Shown here: in pieces, positions 20,757 through 32,330 of the stretch
Numbering within the stretch: position 1 is the first letter of the stretch
How the letters are laid out: the number at the start of each line of letters is the position of its first letter
Assembly (NCBI GenBank): GCA_949316235.1
Contig: OX438747.1
Location: 3,534,501-3,598,500 of the forward strand
Origin: Oegoconia quadripuncta
Taxonomy: Eukaryota; Arthropoda; Insecta; Lepidoptera; Autostichidae
Direction of reading: 5' to 3'
Length of the DNA: 64,000 nt
Made by a program: the position numbers and the translations under genes
Notes under the pieces: model-generated
The model's database searches: none
The model's input: only the letters and a program-made list of their open reading frames with translations
Told to the model about the DNA's origin: nothing

Positions 20757-20850
20757 ATATATATATATATATATATTTCGGATAATCATAAAGTTCCAAA
20801 CTAAGCAAAGCTTGTACCATGGTTACTAGATAACGATAAATAGTTCATAT
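20757..20850 (-). repeat. AT run and SINE-C 3' fragment
   Basis: A TA dinucleotide run (~20757-20775) is followed by CCAAACTAAGCAAAGCTTGT, matching the minus-strand body of SINE-C at 46550. Confidence 0.5.
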
Positions 20851-20907
20851 AAAAGGGTTAGTGTCTTTAATTGTCGAGACTATCGGCGCTATATTATTTT
20901 TAATTGT

Positions 20908-21110
20908 TTTTTTTTATGTTTCACTGGATTCGCGTTTGACCACAATCTCACCTGATGGAAAGTGACGATGTGGTCGAAGATGAACCACGCGATCCCAGTA
21001 AATGCCTATTCACTCTGCTCTTGAAGATCCCAAGGCTGTAGGATTCAGGAAAGACTGACGCCGGAAGGGAGTTCCATGCCTTGGCTGTTGGGATGATGAA
21101 TGATTTTATT
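20908..21110 (-). pseudogene. LINE-D 3' end, copy D3
   Basis: GACCACAATCTCACCTGATG, GAAGATCCCAAGGCTGTAGG and GCCGGAAGGGAGTTCCATGC match the D family. The left edge is T-rich. Confidence 0.7.
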
Positions 21111-21667
21111 GTACTTAAAATTTTTGATAGATTTCAAAATAAATATTTGTATGGTAGATACAGGTCATAAGTTATGTGGTTGCCCCGTACCTACATATTC
21201 TTACTTGTCTAAACGTTTGTGAAGCTCATTAAACAAGTAGTTACTTAATTCAAATAAAAACTTACCACTTAAAAGACGTGTACTAATGGTCAATCAAAGG
21301 AAATTAAAAGGCTTAGCTAAATGAAACGCTCCAAACAAGGAGCTGGTCCTGCCATGTGCCGCGACCCGATTGGCCATTACTCACTGCCCTGCGTAGGCGC
21401 ACTTGCGTCGGCTAGATCTGGAACGCGGAAGGGTTGACGAAAATTCTTGCCGATTGGAGAATCTCTTTTTGTATTGATTTTTAAATGGAAGATTCAGAAT
21501 CCAAAATTTCCAAAGTGGAAAACCTTATTCTACTGGGTCAAAAGTAGTTCATAGTTACATTATGTATTTTTATTTTAAGACGAGTTTGATTTTTGACTTC
21601 GATGATCTTGATGTACCCTTTTTGATGTTTGTTTACGCGAAGCATATTTCTGGGAAAACTTTCCTCT
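21111..21667. other. Intergenic, no gene seen
   Basis: Nothing recognisable. The patch at 21340-21440 is GC-richer. Confidence 0.35.
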
Positions 21668-21812
21668 ACGCGGGGACTTCACATGCCGTTGAATTTTTAT
21701 TTCTCAGGCATGCAGGTTGCCTTACGATGTTTTCCTTCACGGTTCAAGAGCAGTCGGGTAAATGCACATAAATAATTAAATTAAATTTAAAAGCTCATTG
21801 GTACATGGTACA
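21668..21812 (-). mobile_element. SINE-Q body, copy Q2
   Basis: GGGGACTTCACATGCCGTTG, CAGGTTGCCTTACGATG and GTCGGGTAAATGCACATAAA match Q1. The tRNA head is absent. Confidence 0.6.
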
Positions 21813-22079
21813 TAATCTAGCGTAGCTATTACACATAGCTTATAATATATCTGATATAGATTAACTGCGAATTTTAAGGAGTTCGCCGCAAGTTTGATTC
21901 TACCTCATTAAATATAACGTTTCATATAAGTAATACACGTGCAATATTGGCTATGAGGTACGTACGTAGATCTAACTAATATTATAAATACGAAAGTGTG
22001 TTTGTTTCTTGTTATTAGATGTACAGATTTTGATGCAATTTGGTATATAGGTAGACTAGAGCCTGAATTAAACTAAATT

Positions 22080-22455
22080 AAATTAAATAAAATAAAATTG
22101 AATTAATTCTGTATTTATTTATTATAATATATAAATGTATGTATTGGTATAATTTGTATGTATATATTTTATTTGTTCAGATTATTTAGTTAATATTGTT
22201 TCACATCACATATAGTACTTATTAATGTTTTGCATACCCATAAGATAACACTTTTTGAATTCAATATGCAGAACTTTCATTATGTACTTAACAATTAGGA
22301 AATTATTTGTGCACTACTTAATTACTCGTATTGAATTCCGTGATGATAGGTTTGCCTGTAAGAGATCGCTGTTAGCGATAAGGCCGCCTAATTTGTAGTT
22401 TCTATAAGATATTTAAATGTACCTTCCTTATTTAAACAATAAAGCGTATTTGATT
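22080..22455 (+). mobile_element. LINE-H 3' UTR, copy H1
   Basis: GCGATAAGGCCGCCTAATTT then GTAGTTTCTATAAGATA...ACAATAAAGCGTATTTGATT is identical in long stretches to 49990-50088. It ends in a poly(A)-signal-like AATAAAG and a TTGATT tail, as RTE-type LINEs do. Confidence 0.6.
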
Positions 22456-22869
22456 TGATTTTGATAACCAATCAATAATATACCCAATAATCCACCCTGG
22501 CGAATACCGCAGGAGGAGAGCTAGTACATAATAAGTATTTGACGTTAGACTTTGCCTACGAAGTTTTTAAAGAAAAATAAAAAGGAATTGTGATGACGTC
22601 ATAGTCAAAAACAGAGGCTGTTGGCCCTGAGTCGGGGAAATTGCGACAGGCATGACGTCAGCGTAGGTATCTGCTATGCGAACTCATCGGCGCAAACAAA
22701 AAGTCAACTCCCACGCATTTGAACATACAGAGACTTGAATGTTTCGCAACGCATTAGTTAAATTGATCTACAAAAGTTTTTTTCTAACAAATCCTCTTTA
22801 GGAATCAATAGTCAATAGGGATTGAAAATATGTTTTTGTAAAAAGGTAAAGTTTATATAATTTTATTTA
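22456..22869. other. Intergenic, no gene seen
   Basis: No coding or repeat signal recognised. Confidence 0.35.
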
Positions 22870-23185
22870 TTTGGGTACAGATATAAAGTCACGACCTTTG
22901 TCCCTAATGGGGTGGTCAGAGATGACCCAAACTTTAACATTTGGGTATACCAAACGTCAAAAGTTTAATGCTTGAAACAACCGCCACGGTTTACCTTTTG
23001 AAATGTACAGAAATTCACACGTGATAGGGCATGAGCCCATTGTCCCATCGTCGTTAAAACGTGCAAGTCTATAGATGTTTTTTTGGCGGAAAGTCCCTTA
23101 GTCGCCTTTACGCCACGGGAAGAGACGGGCTGGCTCTATTCTTTTAATGTGCCGAAACCACATAGCACCGTCCAAGCAATCGTTG
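22870..23185 (-). repeat. Repeat family X, minus copy
   Basis: CCCTAATGGGGTGGTCAGAG, AAGTCCCTTAGTCGCC and CGGGAAGAGACGGGCTGGC, then GGTGCTATGTGGTTTC read on the minus strand, match 34350-34630. Probably a retroposon 3' region; class not certain. Confidence 0.5.
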
Positions 23186-23589
23186 TGTAAATATCAGTTA
23201 ATTCTTACAATGACTTAAGGAGCCATATTAGTATCCATTTTGTCAGCTTTAAGTCGCCGCTTTTACCCTAAGGCCAGTTCAAGGTCCAATCAATGTGACT
23301 CGTTTGACATTACCCAGCCGGTTTCTTGAGAACACCAAAACACGAACGAAAAAATTCCAAGAAATTATAAGGAAAAATCACTTTTAAGTTCAGAGAAACG
23401 AGAGTTCAATTTTGAAGAAATGATGTATGCCAACAATGGGAGTTGGTGTATATGATGAGATACTGGTAATTTTGTCTGTAATTTTGAAATTAATTCTCAT
23501 TTCTAAAAGAAAAAAATTGAACACTGATTGATGAAGATATGGAACACGTTCGATACTTTAACAACCTCTTATCTTTTTAAACTTTTTTT

Positions 23590-24110
23590 ATGTCATGCTA
23601 TACTTGCATTTCCAATGACGTGTGTCCAGTCTCGTCCGGACGTACCTCAGTAATACGTGGTCCGACTTGTGTGCGTTTTTTTTACATGAAAGACTGAGGC
23701 CGTAGTTCAGAATCCTCAAGCTTAGATCAGGGCGTGAGCATATAGTTAGACAGACATGCCGCTATACAAGTTACATAAAGCTGTCCCTTTTTAACTCTCC
23801 TCAAACGGAGATTTCTGCTTGAGTAATATTTTGTAATACGGGCCTAAAGGACAGGTTCTCAATAAGCTGTTTGATGAAAATCGATTAAGCCGTTTCAAAG
23901 ATATTTAGCTTTTGAAGCAGTTTTTCGGTGTATTTCGATGATATCCACAGTATTTCGAGGGTTTTCTAATATATTTTTTTTTATATTTAAGATGAAACCC
24001 GGAGATTATTTTTTTGACTTACACTATTTTTTTATCTATTTCAATCTGGAGGATATAATCATCCGTTTGGGATATCTCTGACCATTTGGGATAAAGGTCG
24101 TGACGTTATA
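23590..24110 (-). repeat. Repeat family Y, minus copy with flanks
   Basis: CCTCAGTAATACGTGGTCCG, AAAGACTGAGGC and ATCGATTAAGCCGTTTC-type sequence (TTGATGAAAATCGATTAAGC) are the complements of the copy at 10195. TGGGATATCTCTGACCA at ~24070 is a family X scrap. Confidence 0.45.
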
Positions 24111-24385
24111 ATGTGTGTGTAATGTAAATAAATGTTGTCAGTGGTTTTTAAATTATCAATTTACAGCTATACAGAATATAGTAAGATAAGCAGGTACACA
24201 CAACAGCTAAAATAGTCCTTTTGTGGAGTACATATAAGATATTCCCACCGTCTTCTTCCTGGATGTTCATATGAAGTGAAATAGCTCCATTGTAATATGG
24301 CATTATTGCTATTTGAATTTGTTATCTTCATCTTTGCTCTATAGACTATCATAGATTTTGATTTCACTTTTTCCATTATAATAAG

Positions 24386-24636
24386 AAATAAATAAATATC
24401 CTTAGACATACTCACAGCGCCATCTAGTTCCACAGTAAGCAACTATAGGCTTGTGTTGTGGATACCAGATGGTTGATATACTACATAAATATTTTTTTTT
24501 GTAAATAAATACTTATTTTAAATGAAAACATCCATAACTCGGGTACACATGTCCGTATTCATCACACAAACATATGCCCCTAGCGAGATTCGAACCCGCA
24601 ACCTTTTGGTATAGTGATCAGAGTTGCTAACCAATT
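24386..24636 (-). mobile_element. SINE-B, copy B3
   Basis: AAATATCCTTAGACATACTC, GCGCCATCTAGTTCCACAGT and GAGATTCGAACCCGCAACCT; near-complete, with the head cut at TTGCTAACCA. It belongs to a CCTTAGACATAC/CACAGTAAGC subgroup shared with 44050 and 60990. Confidence 0.75.
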
Positions 24637-25863
24637 TTCCATTATTTCGACTAACCTTTAAATATACATGAGTATCTCCGAATGCAAGTGCTAGTTCAGC
24701 TCTGCGATACACCTGCGATGTATGAAATTGAAAGTAATCTCGAGGAGTACTGTTTTTTGAACAATACCTACCTATATAACCCACATGTGATTATATTTAT
24801 AAAGACGGAAGCTTTGCCTACCTAAGGCTGACCTTCATCGCCTAAAGGCGTGTTTAATATTCTATATCATAGTATATAGTAAACAGATACATATGCCGTA
24901 TAAAAGTGAATGAGATGAGATTGCAGTACGAGTGGAAATCTGTGGGTCTCTGCTGATCTCATGGTTTTATGTATTACTTTCTTCCTGCGGACAAAGTGTG
25001 GATTCAATTTATCATCGTACTAGATTTATCATACCTATATACAGGGTGAATTTGAATGTAATTCCCATTCGAATTCGAATACTCATACAAAGTAAATAAC
25101 TCTGGAACCACCTAATATAGAAGTTCCATAATTTTCAACTGAATTCGTCTATGGTAGTGGAATATTGTTCGTAATCAGGAGTGGAGTCACCAGCCGAAAA
25201 TTGTTGGACTTCCATTCTAAAGGTGGTTTCAGAATATCTTACTTTGTATGGGTTGTACTTGTACAATTCAACTGACCGTGTTTACTCAATGCAAATGATA
25301 ATATCATTAGGTGGAAGCTATGCTGGCGAATGTAGGATGCATACTGTAACAATTAGGTACTCCTTGCTTTTCCTTTAAATAAATTTTTATTTCTAAAAGA
25401 ATGAGGTTCCGAATTCGGGCTTTTGGATTTTTTATTGTTATGCATAGATACATTATGACAATTAATGCTATTCGTGAATATATATATTAAAACAGGATAT
25501 TTCTTTGCAGATTTCGATCGTCTTCGATGACGCCCGAGAAAAGGGTCGTTAGCTGAAGAGATATCTATACGAGGTAAGTAAATTATTTTTACTCACGACG
25601 GAACGGAGAAGGTAGATGTGTTTAGGGTGAGAGGTATGTTTGTTTGTACAAACTAATATTCCCATTTATCTCCAAAACGGTTTGACAGATCAGGGGCTGT
25701 ATTAATAAATCGATCTTGTGATTGAGATCGCCTCTCAGACTCGATATTTTGTTTGTTTGTTTTAAGGGGGTTGATCCCACACGGTATTCCATGCAAACTT
25801 TTCAGTGCAAATTTCCCGAAATGACCAATTCTAATGAAACTTTATAGGTACGTATAAAGCATG
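24637..25863. other. Intergenic, no gene seen
   Basis: The segment around 25040-25160 (GGGTGAATTTGAATGTAATT, CATACAAAGTAAA) resembles 54545-54665, an unclassified repeat. TGTATTAATAAATCGATC near 25700 recalls 10440. No coding region. Confidence 0.4.
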
Positions 25864-25864
25864 T

Positions 25865-25900
25865 ACAGTCGGCAACACAATTAAGGTAGCAGGCTATAAA
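25865..25900 (+). mobile_element. Solo end of mariner-type MITE
   Basis: TACAGTCGGCAACACAATTA then AGGTAGCAGGCT equals the left end of the element at 6610-6913. No matching right end was found nearby. Confidence 0.5.
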
Positions 25901-26787
25901 TATACGTAGGAGAATGTTTAACTTTGTCTCTCACTTCTCGCATTCCCTCTAAAAAGTCAAAGTAACTTCAAAAGTAATACCGGTTGTATAATTATCTGCA
26001 CAAGTGAAGACAGTTCAAGTATACTATCAAGAACTCAATTACCAGAACGCTTGGAATAAATTGAAACTAACTCTAGGTAGGTAAGTGTTTAAAACAAGAA
26101 AATTACAACCGCAAAAAGGTGGCAGGCCTCTCGCGAGATCTACACTCTGCATTTTATTAAAATAACGCAGCAGATAAAATGTTTTAAATAACTTTTATCA
26201 ATTAAATGCAATACAAATATATCTTTCGATACGCATAATTTCAACTTTACATTGCATACATTTATCCAATAAAACGGCAGGGGATCGGTGGGCGATTGTC
26301 ATCGGTATGCAATATAAAAACCACTTTAAAGTGCTACGAAACATCCGAAAACAACCCTTATTTGTAGCTTGGTAGTGACAAAACACCTCCAGAGTTATGT
26401 TTGGGTAATTCTTTTGCAAAACGAAAGCATATGTGGCCCAGAGACAATATAGAACGGACGGCCATGTTGCTTGTCTATGCCTAGAGATTTATGTGGCCGC
26501 GTGTAGCTGTAATTTAGCAATCTTTATGTGTCTTTTAAACTCGCGGTATTTATATGCTTTTTTGAAATATGTTGGACTTTTTTTGATTTACGACGTGCGA
26601 AGCAGCAAGAGTTATGCACTTGAGACTTACTGGAATGTTGGTTTGCTGATTAGGTGCATTATAAGGATTCATTATTTTTTAAAATATTTGAAATTAGCTT
26701 TCCTTTCGCGACTTCGTTCGCATGGTTCTTACATGCATCTATGAGGCCCTAGCACTTATATTACAATATACAATATAGCACAATCGC
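25901..26787. other. Intergenic, no gene seen
   Basis: Open frames at 26198 (minus) and 26433 (plus) show no family features. TTTCGCGACTTCGTTCGCAT near 26703 is a small CTAG-family scrap. Confidence 0.4.
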
Positions 26788-27060
26788 CGCCTTCGTTCGA
26801 CGGAGAATTTACGGCTTTACGTTCCACCGAACACCTCAAAATTCTACAGCCAATCATTTACCCTTCAAGCCATTCGTCTCTGGAACTCCCTACCCGAGTC
26901 CATCAGACGAGCTCAAACTTTGAATGCTTTCAAAGTCGCCGTCAAGGAGCATTTTCTGGTGCTTTAATCTGTGTTCTCTTCTTAGCTTCTCTCTATACCT
27001 TAGCACAATCCTGTTGTCGCTTATTATTATTATTTTATATATATCAATAAATATTTATTT
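26788..27060 (+). pseudogene. LINE RT C-terminal fragment (family L)
   Basis: Without a start codon, positions 26788-26967 read RLRSTENLRLYVPPNTSKFY, then SFTLQAIRLWNSLPESIRRA, then LNAFKVAVKEHFLVL and a stop. RLWNSLP...LNAFK..V is the classic C-terminal pattern of jockey/CR1-like reverse transcriptases. The AT-rich 3' UTR runs to about 27060. Heavily 5'-truncated. Confidence 0.75.
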
Positions 27061-27507
27061 AGTACACCTATATATTTACGTTTGTATTTTGTAGATGTTA
27101 TGTTTAAGTAGGTATATTTGTCTATTGATCTATGTACAGTGACCAAAAAACATCAACCAACATAACGTTTTACTGTAAAATTCATATATTTGATCAATAT
27201 TGTTACTTTTTCTTGCACTTGTTTATTTTTGAGCGACTTACTATATACGTTTATGAGCACAGACAAAAAGAAAAATTGGGTATGCGCGTTGGTTTTGGCC
27301 ATTTATTCTCTCCAGTGCTATTAGTTCTCGCGGATTCTAAGAGATGGCGCTGTTTTTTTTACCAAGAAAAGCGCGAATAAGATTTGTCCGCGCGACTATA
27401 TCTAAATCAATGGAGACAACTAAGTAGGTAAGGGAAGTACGTACAAAATGACATACTGTTTTGTTTTTTAATTATATATCTTTAATTAACGCCACCGCCA
27501 CATATCT

Positions 27508-27873
27508 ATGTCGTCGCCAATACATGTCGTACCGTTTGCCCCATATATCGGTGACGATTTTGTTTTTATGCAGGATAATGCTCGGCCGCATACCGCTCGG
27601 GTAACTCAAGCATATCTTAATGATATGAATATCATTGTTATGGAGTGGCCGGCAAGATCACCGGATATGAACCCTATAGAGCACGTTTGGGACTTGCTAA
27701 AAAGAAAAGTTAAGTCCAGAATTCCAGCTCCTGCCAACGTGGGTGAACTGCGAATCGCCGTAGTTGAGGAATGGCGGAGACTATATCAGGAGACCATCGA
27801 TAACATCATTCTCAGTATGCCTAGACGGGTAGAAACTTTAATAAGAGCACGTGGAGGAAATACGCGATATTAA
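27508..27873 (+). pseudogene. Tc1-type transposase C-terminus
   Basis: 121 codons containing FMQDNARPHTA, then WPARSPDMNPIEHVWDLLKR. The second catalytic D (23rd codon) and E (58th) are 34 residues apart, the DD34E spacing of Tc1 elements. The first D, the DNA-binding paired-like domain and convincing terminal repeats are missing. The remaining frame is uninterrupted to GGNTRY and a stop, so the copy may be fairly young but inactive. Confidence 0.85.
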
Positions 27874-28109
27874 TCACCATTTTTCTTATTTAATTAATTG
27901 TTATTTCAATATTAATTTTCACTTTTCCCGGTTACATAAAAAGTTCAAAAATGTAGCATTTTTCACAAATAGCCTTTACTCGCAAAATGTGTTCTTAATG
28001 TGATCTCATTTTAATTAAAACAAATGAAACTTTAAATAACAAAAGAAGTACAGTAAGTAGATATTAAAATAAAACCATATTTTTTTAATTATGGACTTTT
28101 TTTTTGTGT

Positions 28110-28743
28110 TCCGCTAAATATGCCGGTGTGTATAATATGAGAGGAATTCCCTCAATTCCTCATAGATCCCATCATCGGAACAGGATTATGAAGAACATGA
28201 GACCGCACAGGAAGTATGTCCTATTAAATGACAAAAAAAATTCCCAATCGGTTTATAAATGTTCTGAGGTAAAAAACATAAAAAAAAAACACAACCAAAT
28301 TGACAACCTTCTCCTTTTTTTGAAATCGATTAAAAATTTACCTTCAAACTCAGATTTCTTACATCGCGTGCGAAGTTTCCAATCTTTTCGTACGCAACTC
28401 ATACGTTCCATAATTTGACGTAACGTCTTGTCCAATGCTCATAATACACTGTAATACGGTAATAATGGTGTACAACCCGTGTAATCACACCTGTAATACT
28501 TGTGAACGGCATCCTCAGTTTACTTTTGACAGTAATTGGGAAACAAATTAGATACGAGTATATGTTGCGATAATTTTGGCCGGGAGCGAGCACGGCGGAG
28601 ATCGCAGTGCGGGGAGATAACTCTACGTTATTGAAAACCACTGCTTATTTACCATCGCGGTCATGTTAGCATGAAGTAAAAAAAAAGAATGATAAACAAA
28701 AGACGATCGCGAAAAGTCTGGGACTTTTGTAGGCCGGCTATAC
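28110..28743. other. Intergenic, no gene seen
   Basis: GAATTCCCTCAATTCCTCAT and CCCATCATCGGAACAGG look repeat-like but have no partner in the window. Confidence 0.3.
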
Positions 28744-29500
28744 TAACGCTTTATGTTCAGGGCTTTTTGGCGGGAACTCAGCGAGTGCTGTTGTATTTTT
28801 GCATTCATTTCTTATAGTTTGTGTATTCTGAATATTGAAGTTTTAATAACGGCAGAATATTATACGGCAAATGGCATGGTGTACAAGTGAAGGGAATTGT
28901 AAATTAAAATGCGTAACGAAGCTTTCGGGTTTCCCACAAGAATCCGCCTAAATTTTCCGTAAAGCATTCTCTTTATTGAAGAAATAAAAAAGAAAAAGAA
29001 TTCTACAGGAGATGAAGCTGTATGGGCTCAGTTCCCTTTGCCTTCTAATATTGTTGGAGAATAAAACCAAAAAAGCTTCTTCTTCTTCTTCTTATTTTTG
29101 AGGATGGCAACCAGTCAACCTCATTGTCGAGGGACATTACTGCCAGTTTCGAGTGAAAATTTTTATTTATCTTATTTCTTCAGTTTATAGGTCAGTCTCA
29201 ATCAAAACAAGTAATTCGTCGTATACAGAGTCTAGTCACGGTCAAGTCATTCTTCAGTAAAGTGGCAGAATGCTTTACAAAAGATTTTGGCGGCTTCTTG
29301 TGGGAACCCGAAAGCTCCGTTACGCACTTTAATTTACACTTCCCTTCACCTGTACACCAACACTAACGTTTGCTGCACAATATTCTGCCATTATTAAGCT
29401 TCAAAAGTTAGAATGCACAAATTTTAAGACCTATAAAGAAAAATGCTACTTCACTCGCCGAGTTCCCGCCAAAAAGCCCAAAAAAGCTTTACGTTCGGAA
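28744..29500. mobile_element. 757-bp foldback element
   Basis: The left arm (~28744-28975) and the right arm (~29265-29500) are reverse complements over ~230 bases. They share GGGCTTTTTGGCGGGAACTC at the ends and GTGAAGGGAA, GCGTAAC and AGCTTTCGGGTT farther in. About 290 bases separate them. No transposase frame is seen. The arms have diverged by small indels, so the element is not very recent. Confidence 0.7.
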
Positions 29501-29764
29501 TCTGATCTATTTTTTTTTAATTATTATTGGACTGGTCGGAGCCGTAGGTCCAATACATTTAACAATTTATGGATATGAAAGTAAAGGATGCAGCAAAGAG
29601 TGCACCGTTTCCATTCGCATTTCACACAAACCTTTACAGGTTTTCGTAGGCGTCTTATAGTGAAGATTATTCAAATAATGTTGTATGGATAAATAAAATT
29701 GAAAAAGAAAAAAAATCTATTTACAATAAATTATTTATAGATACATACTTACTTAGAAACTAAA

Positions 29765-30370
29765 ATCTACCTACTGAATAATTGAGGAACTCATATATTG
29801 CTATGTACAGTGAAGGATTTTTAAGCAGATCAACATTGGGGTAATGATGGACTATTGAGGATATCGAGACATCTGCTAATAAAATACAAATGTTGCAAAT
29901 TAAAGTGAGGGCAAACAAGAATTATGTGAATTATGTAAAACAGAGAATAAATCAGAAGGAATAAGATTTAACCTATGTAAATGACAAGGGAAACCACAGT
30001 GACCCATCCGAAGCCTACAAATGGATATAAAATTTCGATCGAAAGAGTTCTTGAATTTTTCAAACCAACCCTTCGTAGACTGGTGTAATTTCTGATAGCC
30101 ATTTACCTTTATATAGCGTAGTGGCTGCAAGAGACGCACACCAACCATTCTGCATAAAAACTTTTAAAATATATACAAGACCTTGAAAAGGAACAGGAAA
30201 CTCACAAACATTATCAGAGTTATTGAAACGAGCAAGAGCATCAACAAGTTCGTTTCTCAGGACCCCGGAATGACCTGTAACCCAGACAAATTCAACATTT
30301 ACATGATTATTTACTAATAAATTATGTACAGCGCGTTTAACTTCATAAAGCAAGTAGAATCTGATCTATA
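29765..30370 (-). pseudogene. LINE RNase H domain and C-terminus (family R)
   Basis: On the minus strand VEFVWVTGHSGVLRNELVDA then LARF is the RNase H signature of jockey/I-type LINEs (consensus VWVPGHSG..GNE.AD.LA). After one frameshift near 30060-30148 comes FISICRLRMGHCGFPCHLHR, the post-RNase-H region. A later frame carries NPSLYIAIYEFLNY near 29770. Damaged and 5'-truncated. Confidence 0.75.
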
Positions 30371-30410
30371 TTATGTATGAGCCACACAAGGTTTCTCAAT
30401 ACAGAATATA

Positions 30411-30672
30411 AATAAATAAATATCTTTGCACATACACACAGCGCCATCTAGTTCCACACTAAGCAACTAGGCTTGTATTATAGATACCAGATGGTTGATA
30501 AACTACACAAATATATTTTTTTTGTAAATAAATACATATATACCTAAATGGAAAACATCCATAACTCGGGAACACATGTCTGTATTCATGATACAAACAT
30601 ATGCCCCTAGCGGGACTCGAACCCACGACCTTTTGGAATAGCAGCAGACTTTCTAAAGACTACACCAAACAA
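30411..30672 (-). mobile_element. SINE-B, copy B4
   Basis: AAATATCTTTGCACATACAC, AGCGCCATCTAGTTCCACAC and GCGGGACTCGAACCCACGAC; almost complete, ending in the head at ACTACACCAAACAA. Confidence 0.8.
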
Positions 30673-30854
30673 CCCTTAGATTGGAAGAAAAAGTGGAATG
30701 GTAAAGAAATAGTTAAATGAAATTTATTTAACTAATTTGCATGTCACTTTCTGTGTGGTAGCAAAATTTTCTAAACTCAAGTAAGGTTGGCTAGAAGAGA
30801 TCTCTTTAGCGATACGCTCATCTATTTACCTACCTATTTTCTGCCTATAATCTA

Positions 30855-31258
30855 CATACATACATACATAATGTCACGCCTGTTTCCCGTAGCGGTAGGC
30901 AGAGACCACAGACTTCCACTTGCTACGATCCTGACACACCTCTTTTGCTTCATTCACTCTCCTACTCTTAACTTGGCCTTTCTTTAAGAAGTCCCCGATT
31001 TGATCATGGTACGTTCGCCATGGTCTTCCCCTACCAACACTACCATCCACATTCGCTTTGTATATCTCTTTCGTAAGTCTTCTTTCATTCATCCTCTCCA
31101 CATGTCCAAACCATCTCAGCATACCTTTTTCAATCTTTGTCACTACGTCTTCATTCACACTGCTTAACTCCCTAATTACACTATTCCTGATTCTATCTAT
31201 CAAAGTCACCCCAGTCATACTTCTCAATGATCTCATTTGTAATCTGTTTGTATTTATT
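30855..31258 (-). pseudogene. RTE-type LINE C-terminus (family J)
   Basis: Minus strand: [20 protein letters not shown], then [20 protein letters not shown], then [20 protein letters not shown], ending YRYGKQA and a stop. The [10 protein letters not shown] and GRGRP..T motifs mark the RT C-terminal tail of RTE-like elements. The short 3' end is a run of CATA repeats (on the plus strand ~30855-30871). Confidence 0.85.
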
Positions 31259-31259
31259 G

Positions 31260-31712
31260 TGCAATGAAGAGTAAAGAGAGTTCCAAAAGTCAGCTCCCAC
31301 CACTAAAGTGCGTACGTTCAAAGTGCTTAGGGAGGTAGACACCGCCATTACACTTTCCTGTATAAATTTCGTAACTGTTCTTGACTACAATGTTAACTCA
31401 ATTATGTGTGGTGCGCTAAACGGAGGCCATTATCCATTGCCTGCTTTGTGGGCGTTTGTTTGTTTACGGCCATGGAAAGCCAGGTATGTATCGTCAAATA
31501 TTTGTATATTGGTAAGGATGGAATAGGGATCATGAAATGTTCATGTACACATTCACGGGTAGGTAAGTAAAAGTTAACAAAAAAATTAAAATACGACTAC
31601 AATAATATTTAAGTATTAATAATACCTATGGCAAATTGACTTCAATAAAGTTTCCACTTCTTGTCATCATTGTTATGAGAAGCTTCATTGAAGTTGGTAA
31701 ATTATAATAATT
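31260..31712. other. Intergenic, no gene seen
   Basis: No family signature in the open frame at 31308-31526. Confidence 0.35.
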
Positions 31713-32052
31713 AATAAGAAATATTTCTGCACATATACATAGCGCCATCTAGTTCCATACTAAGCCACTAAGCTTATGGTTAATAGACTATACGAATACA
31801 TTTTTTTTGTAAATAAATACAAATACAAATGAGCAACATTCATAATTCAAGAGCAGAGTGAATAGGCATTTACTGGGATCGCGTGCTTCATCTTCGACCA
31901 CATCGTCACTTTTCATCAGGTGAGTTTGTGGTCAAACGCGAATCCAGTCAATCATAAAAAAAAAACAAATTCGTTTACACATGTCTGTATTCATCATACA
32001 AACATATGCCCCTGCTGGTACTCGAACCCGCGACCTTTTCGTATAGCAGCTC
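31713..32052 (-). mobile_element. SINE-B copy B5 split by LINE-D
   Basis: The 3' part (31713-31842) and 5' part (31969-32052, B box rc TACTCGAACCCGCGACC) are separated by a plus-strand LINE-D tail. AATTC flanks the insert on both sides. Confidence 0.75.
31843..31968 (+). mobile_element. LINE-D tail, copy D4, nested in SINE-B5
   Basis: AGAGCAGAGTGAATAGGCAT through TTTCATCAGGTGAGTTTGTG, GCGAATCCAGTCAATCAT and an A-run. Flanking AATTC repeats fit a short target duplication. Confidence 0.75.
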
Positions 32053-32084
32053 GTAAAAATTTGTAGTTAAAAAAAAATTTAGAG

Positions 32085-32200
32085 TTCCACCATCCACCTT
32101 TTGGCTCCATCATTAGACTCTCGACACCAAGTGCAATATATTGGACTCTTCAAAAGGAATCATGAGTCCAAACTTGCTCGAAAAACATTACCCTTCCTTT
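32085..32200 (-). repeat. Repeat family V fragment
   Basis: CCACCATCCACCTTTTGGCT, CCATCATTAGACTCTCGACA and CAATATATTGGACTC are the complement of 53105-53285. Confidence 0.5.
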
Positions 32201-32250
32201 GGCAGTCGGGAGAAGTCCGCGCTTTCAGAATTTGCGGTAACATTTCCAGT

Positions 32251-32330
32251 GGCCACAGACTTTAAGCTATGACCGTAAATTTCTTAGTAATAACTAAGAA
32301 ATTTACGGTCATAGCTTAAAGTCTGTGGCC
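32251..32330. repeat. Perfect 38-bp inverted repeat with 4-base loop
   Basis: The left arm 32251-32288 (starts GGCCACAGACTTTAAGCTAT) and right arm 32293-32330 (ends ATAGCTTAAAGTCTGTGGCC) pair at all 38 positions around the loop AATA. ATCCCT-AATA-AGGGAT follows at 32333-32348 with the same loop. No related copy was seen. The lack of any mismatch implies recent origin, selection, or an artefact. Confidence 0.9.

Noticed and set aside
24167..24442. Minus-strand open frame as a gene
   Set aside because: Its 5' portion on the plus map overlaps SINE-B3 and the rest has no features.
27132..28107. Terminal inverted repeats for the Tc1 fragment (ACAGTGACCAAAAAAC left; TTTTTTTTTGTGTTCC right)
   Set aside because: Similarity is mostly A/T runs; the flanking bases do not pair convincingly.
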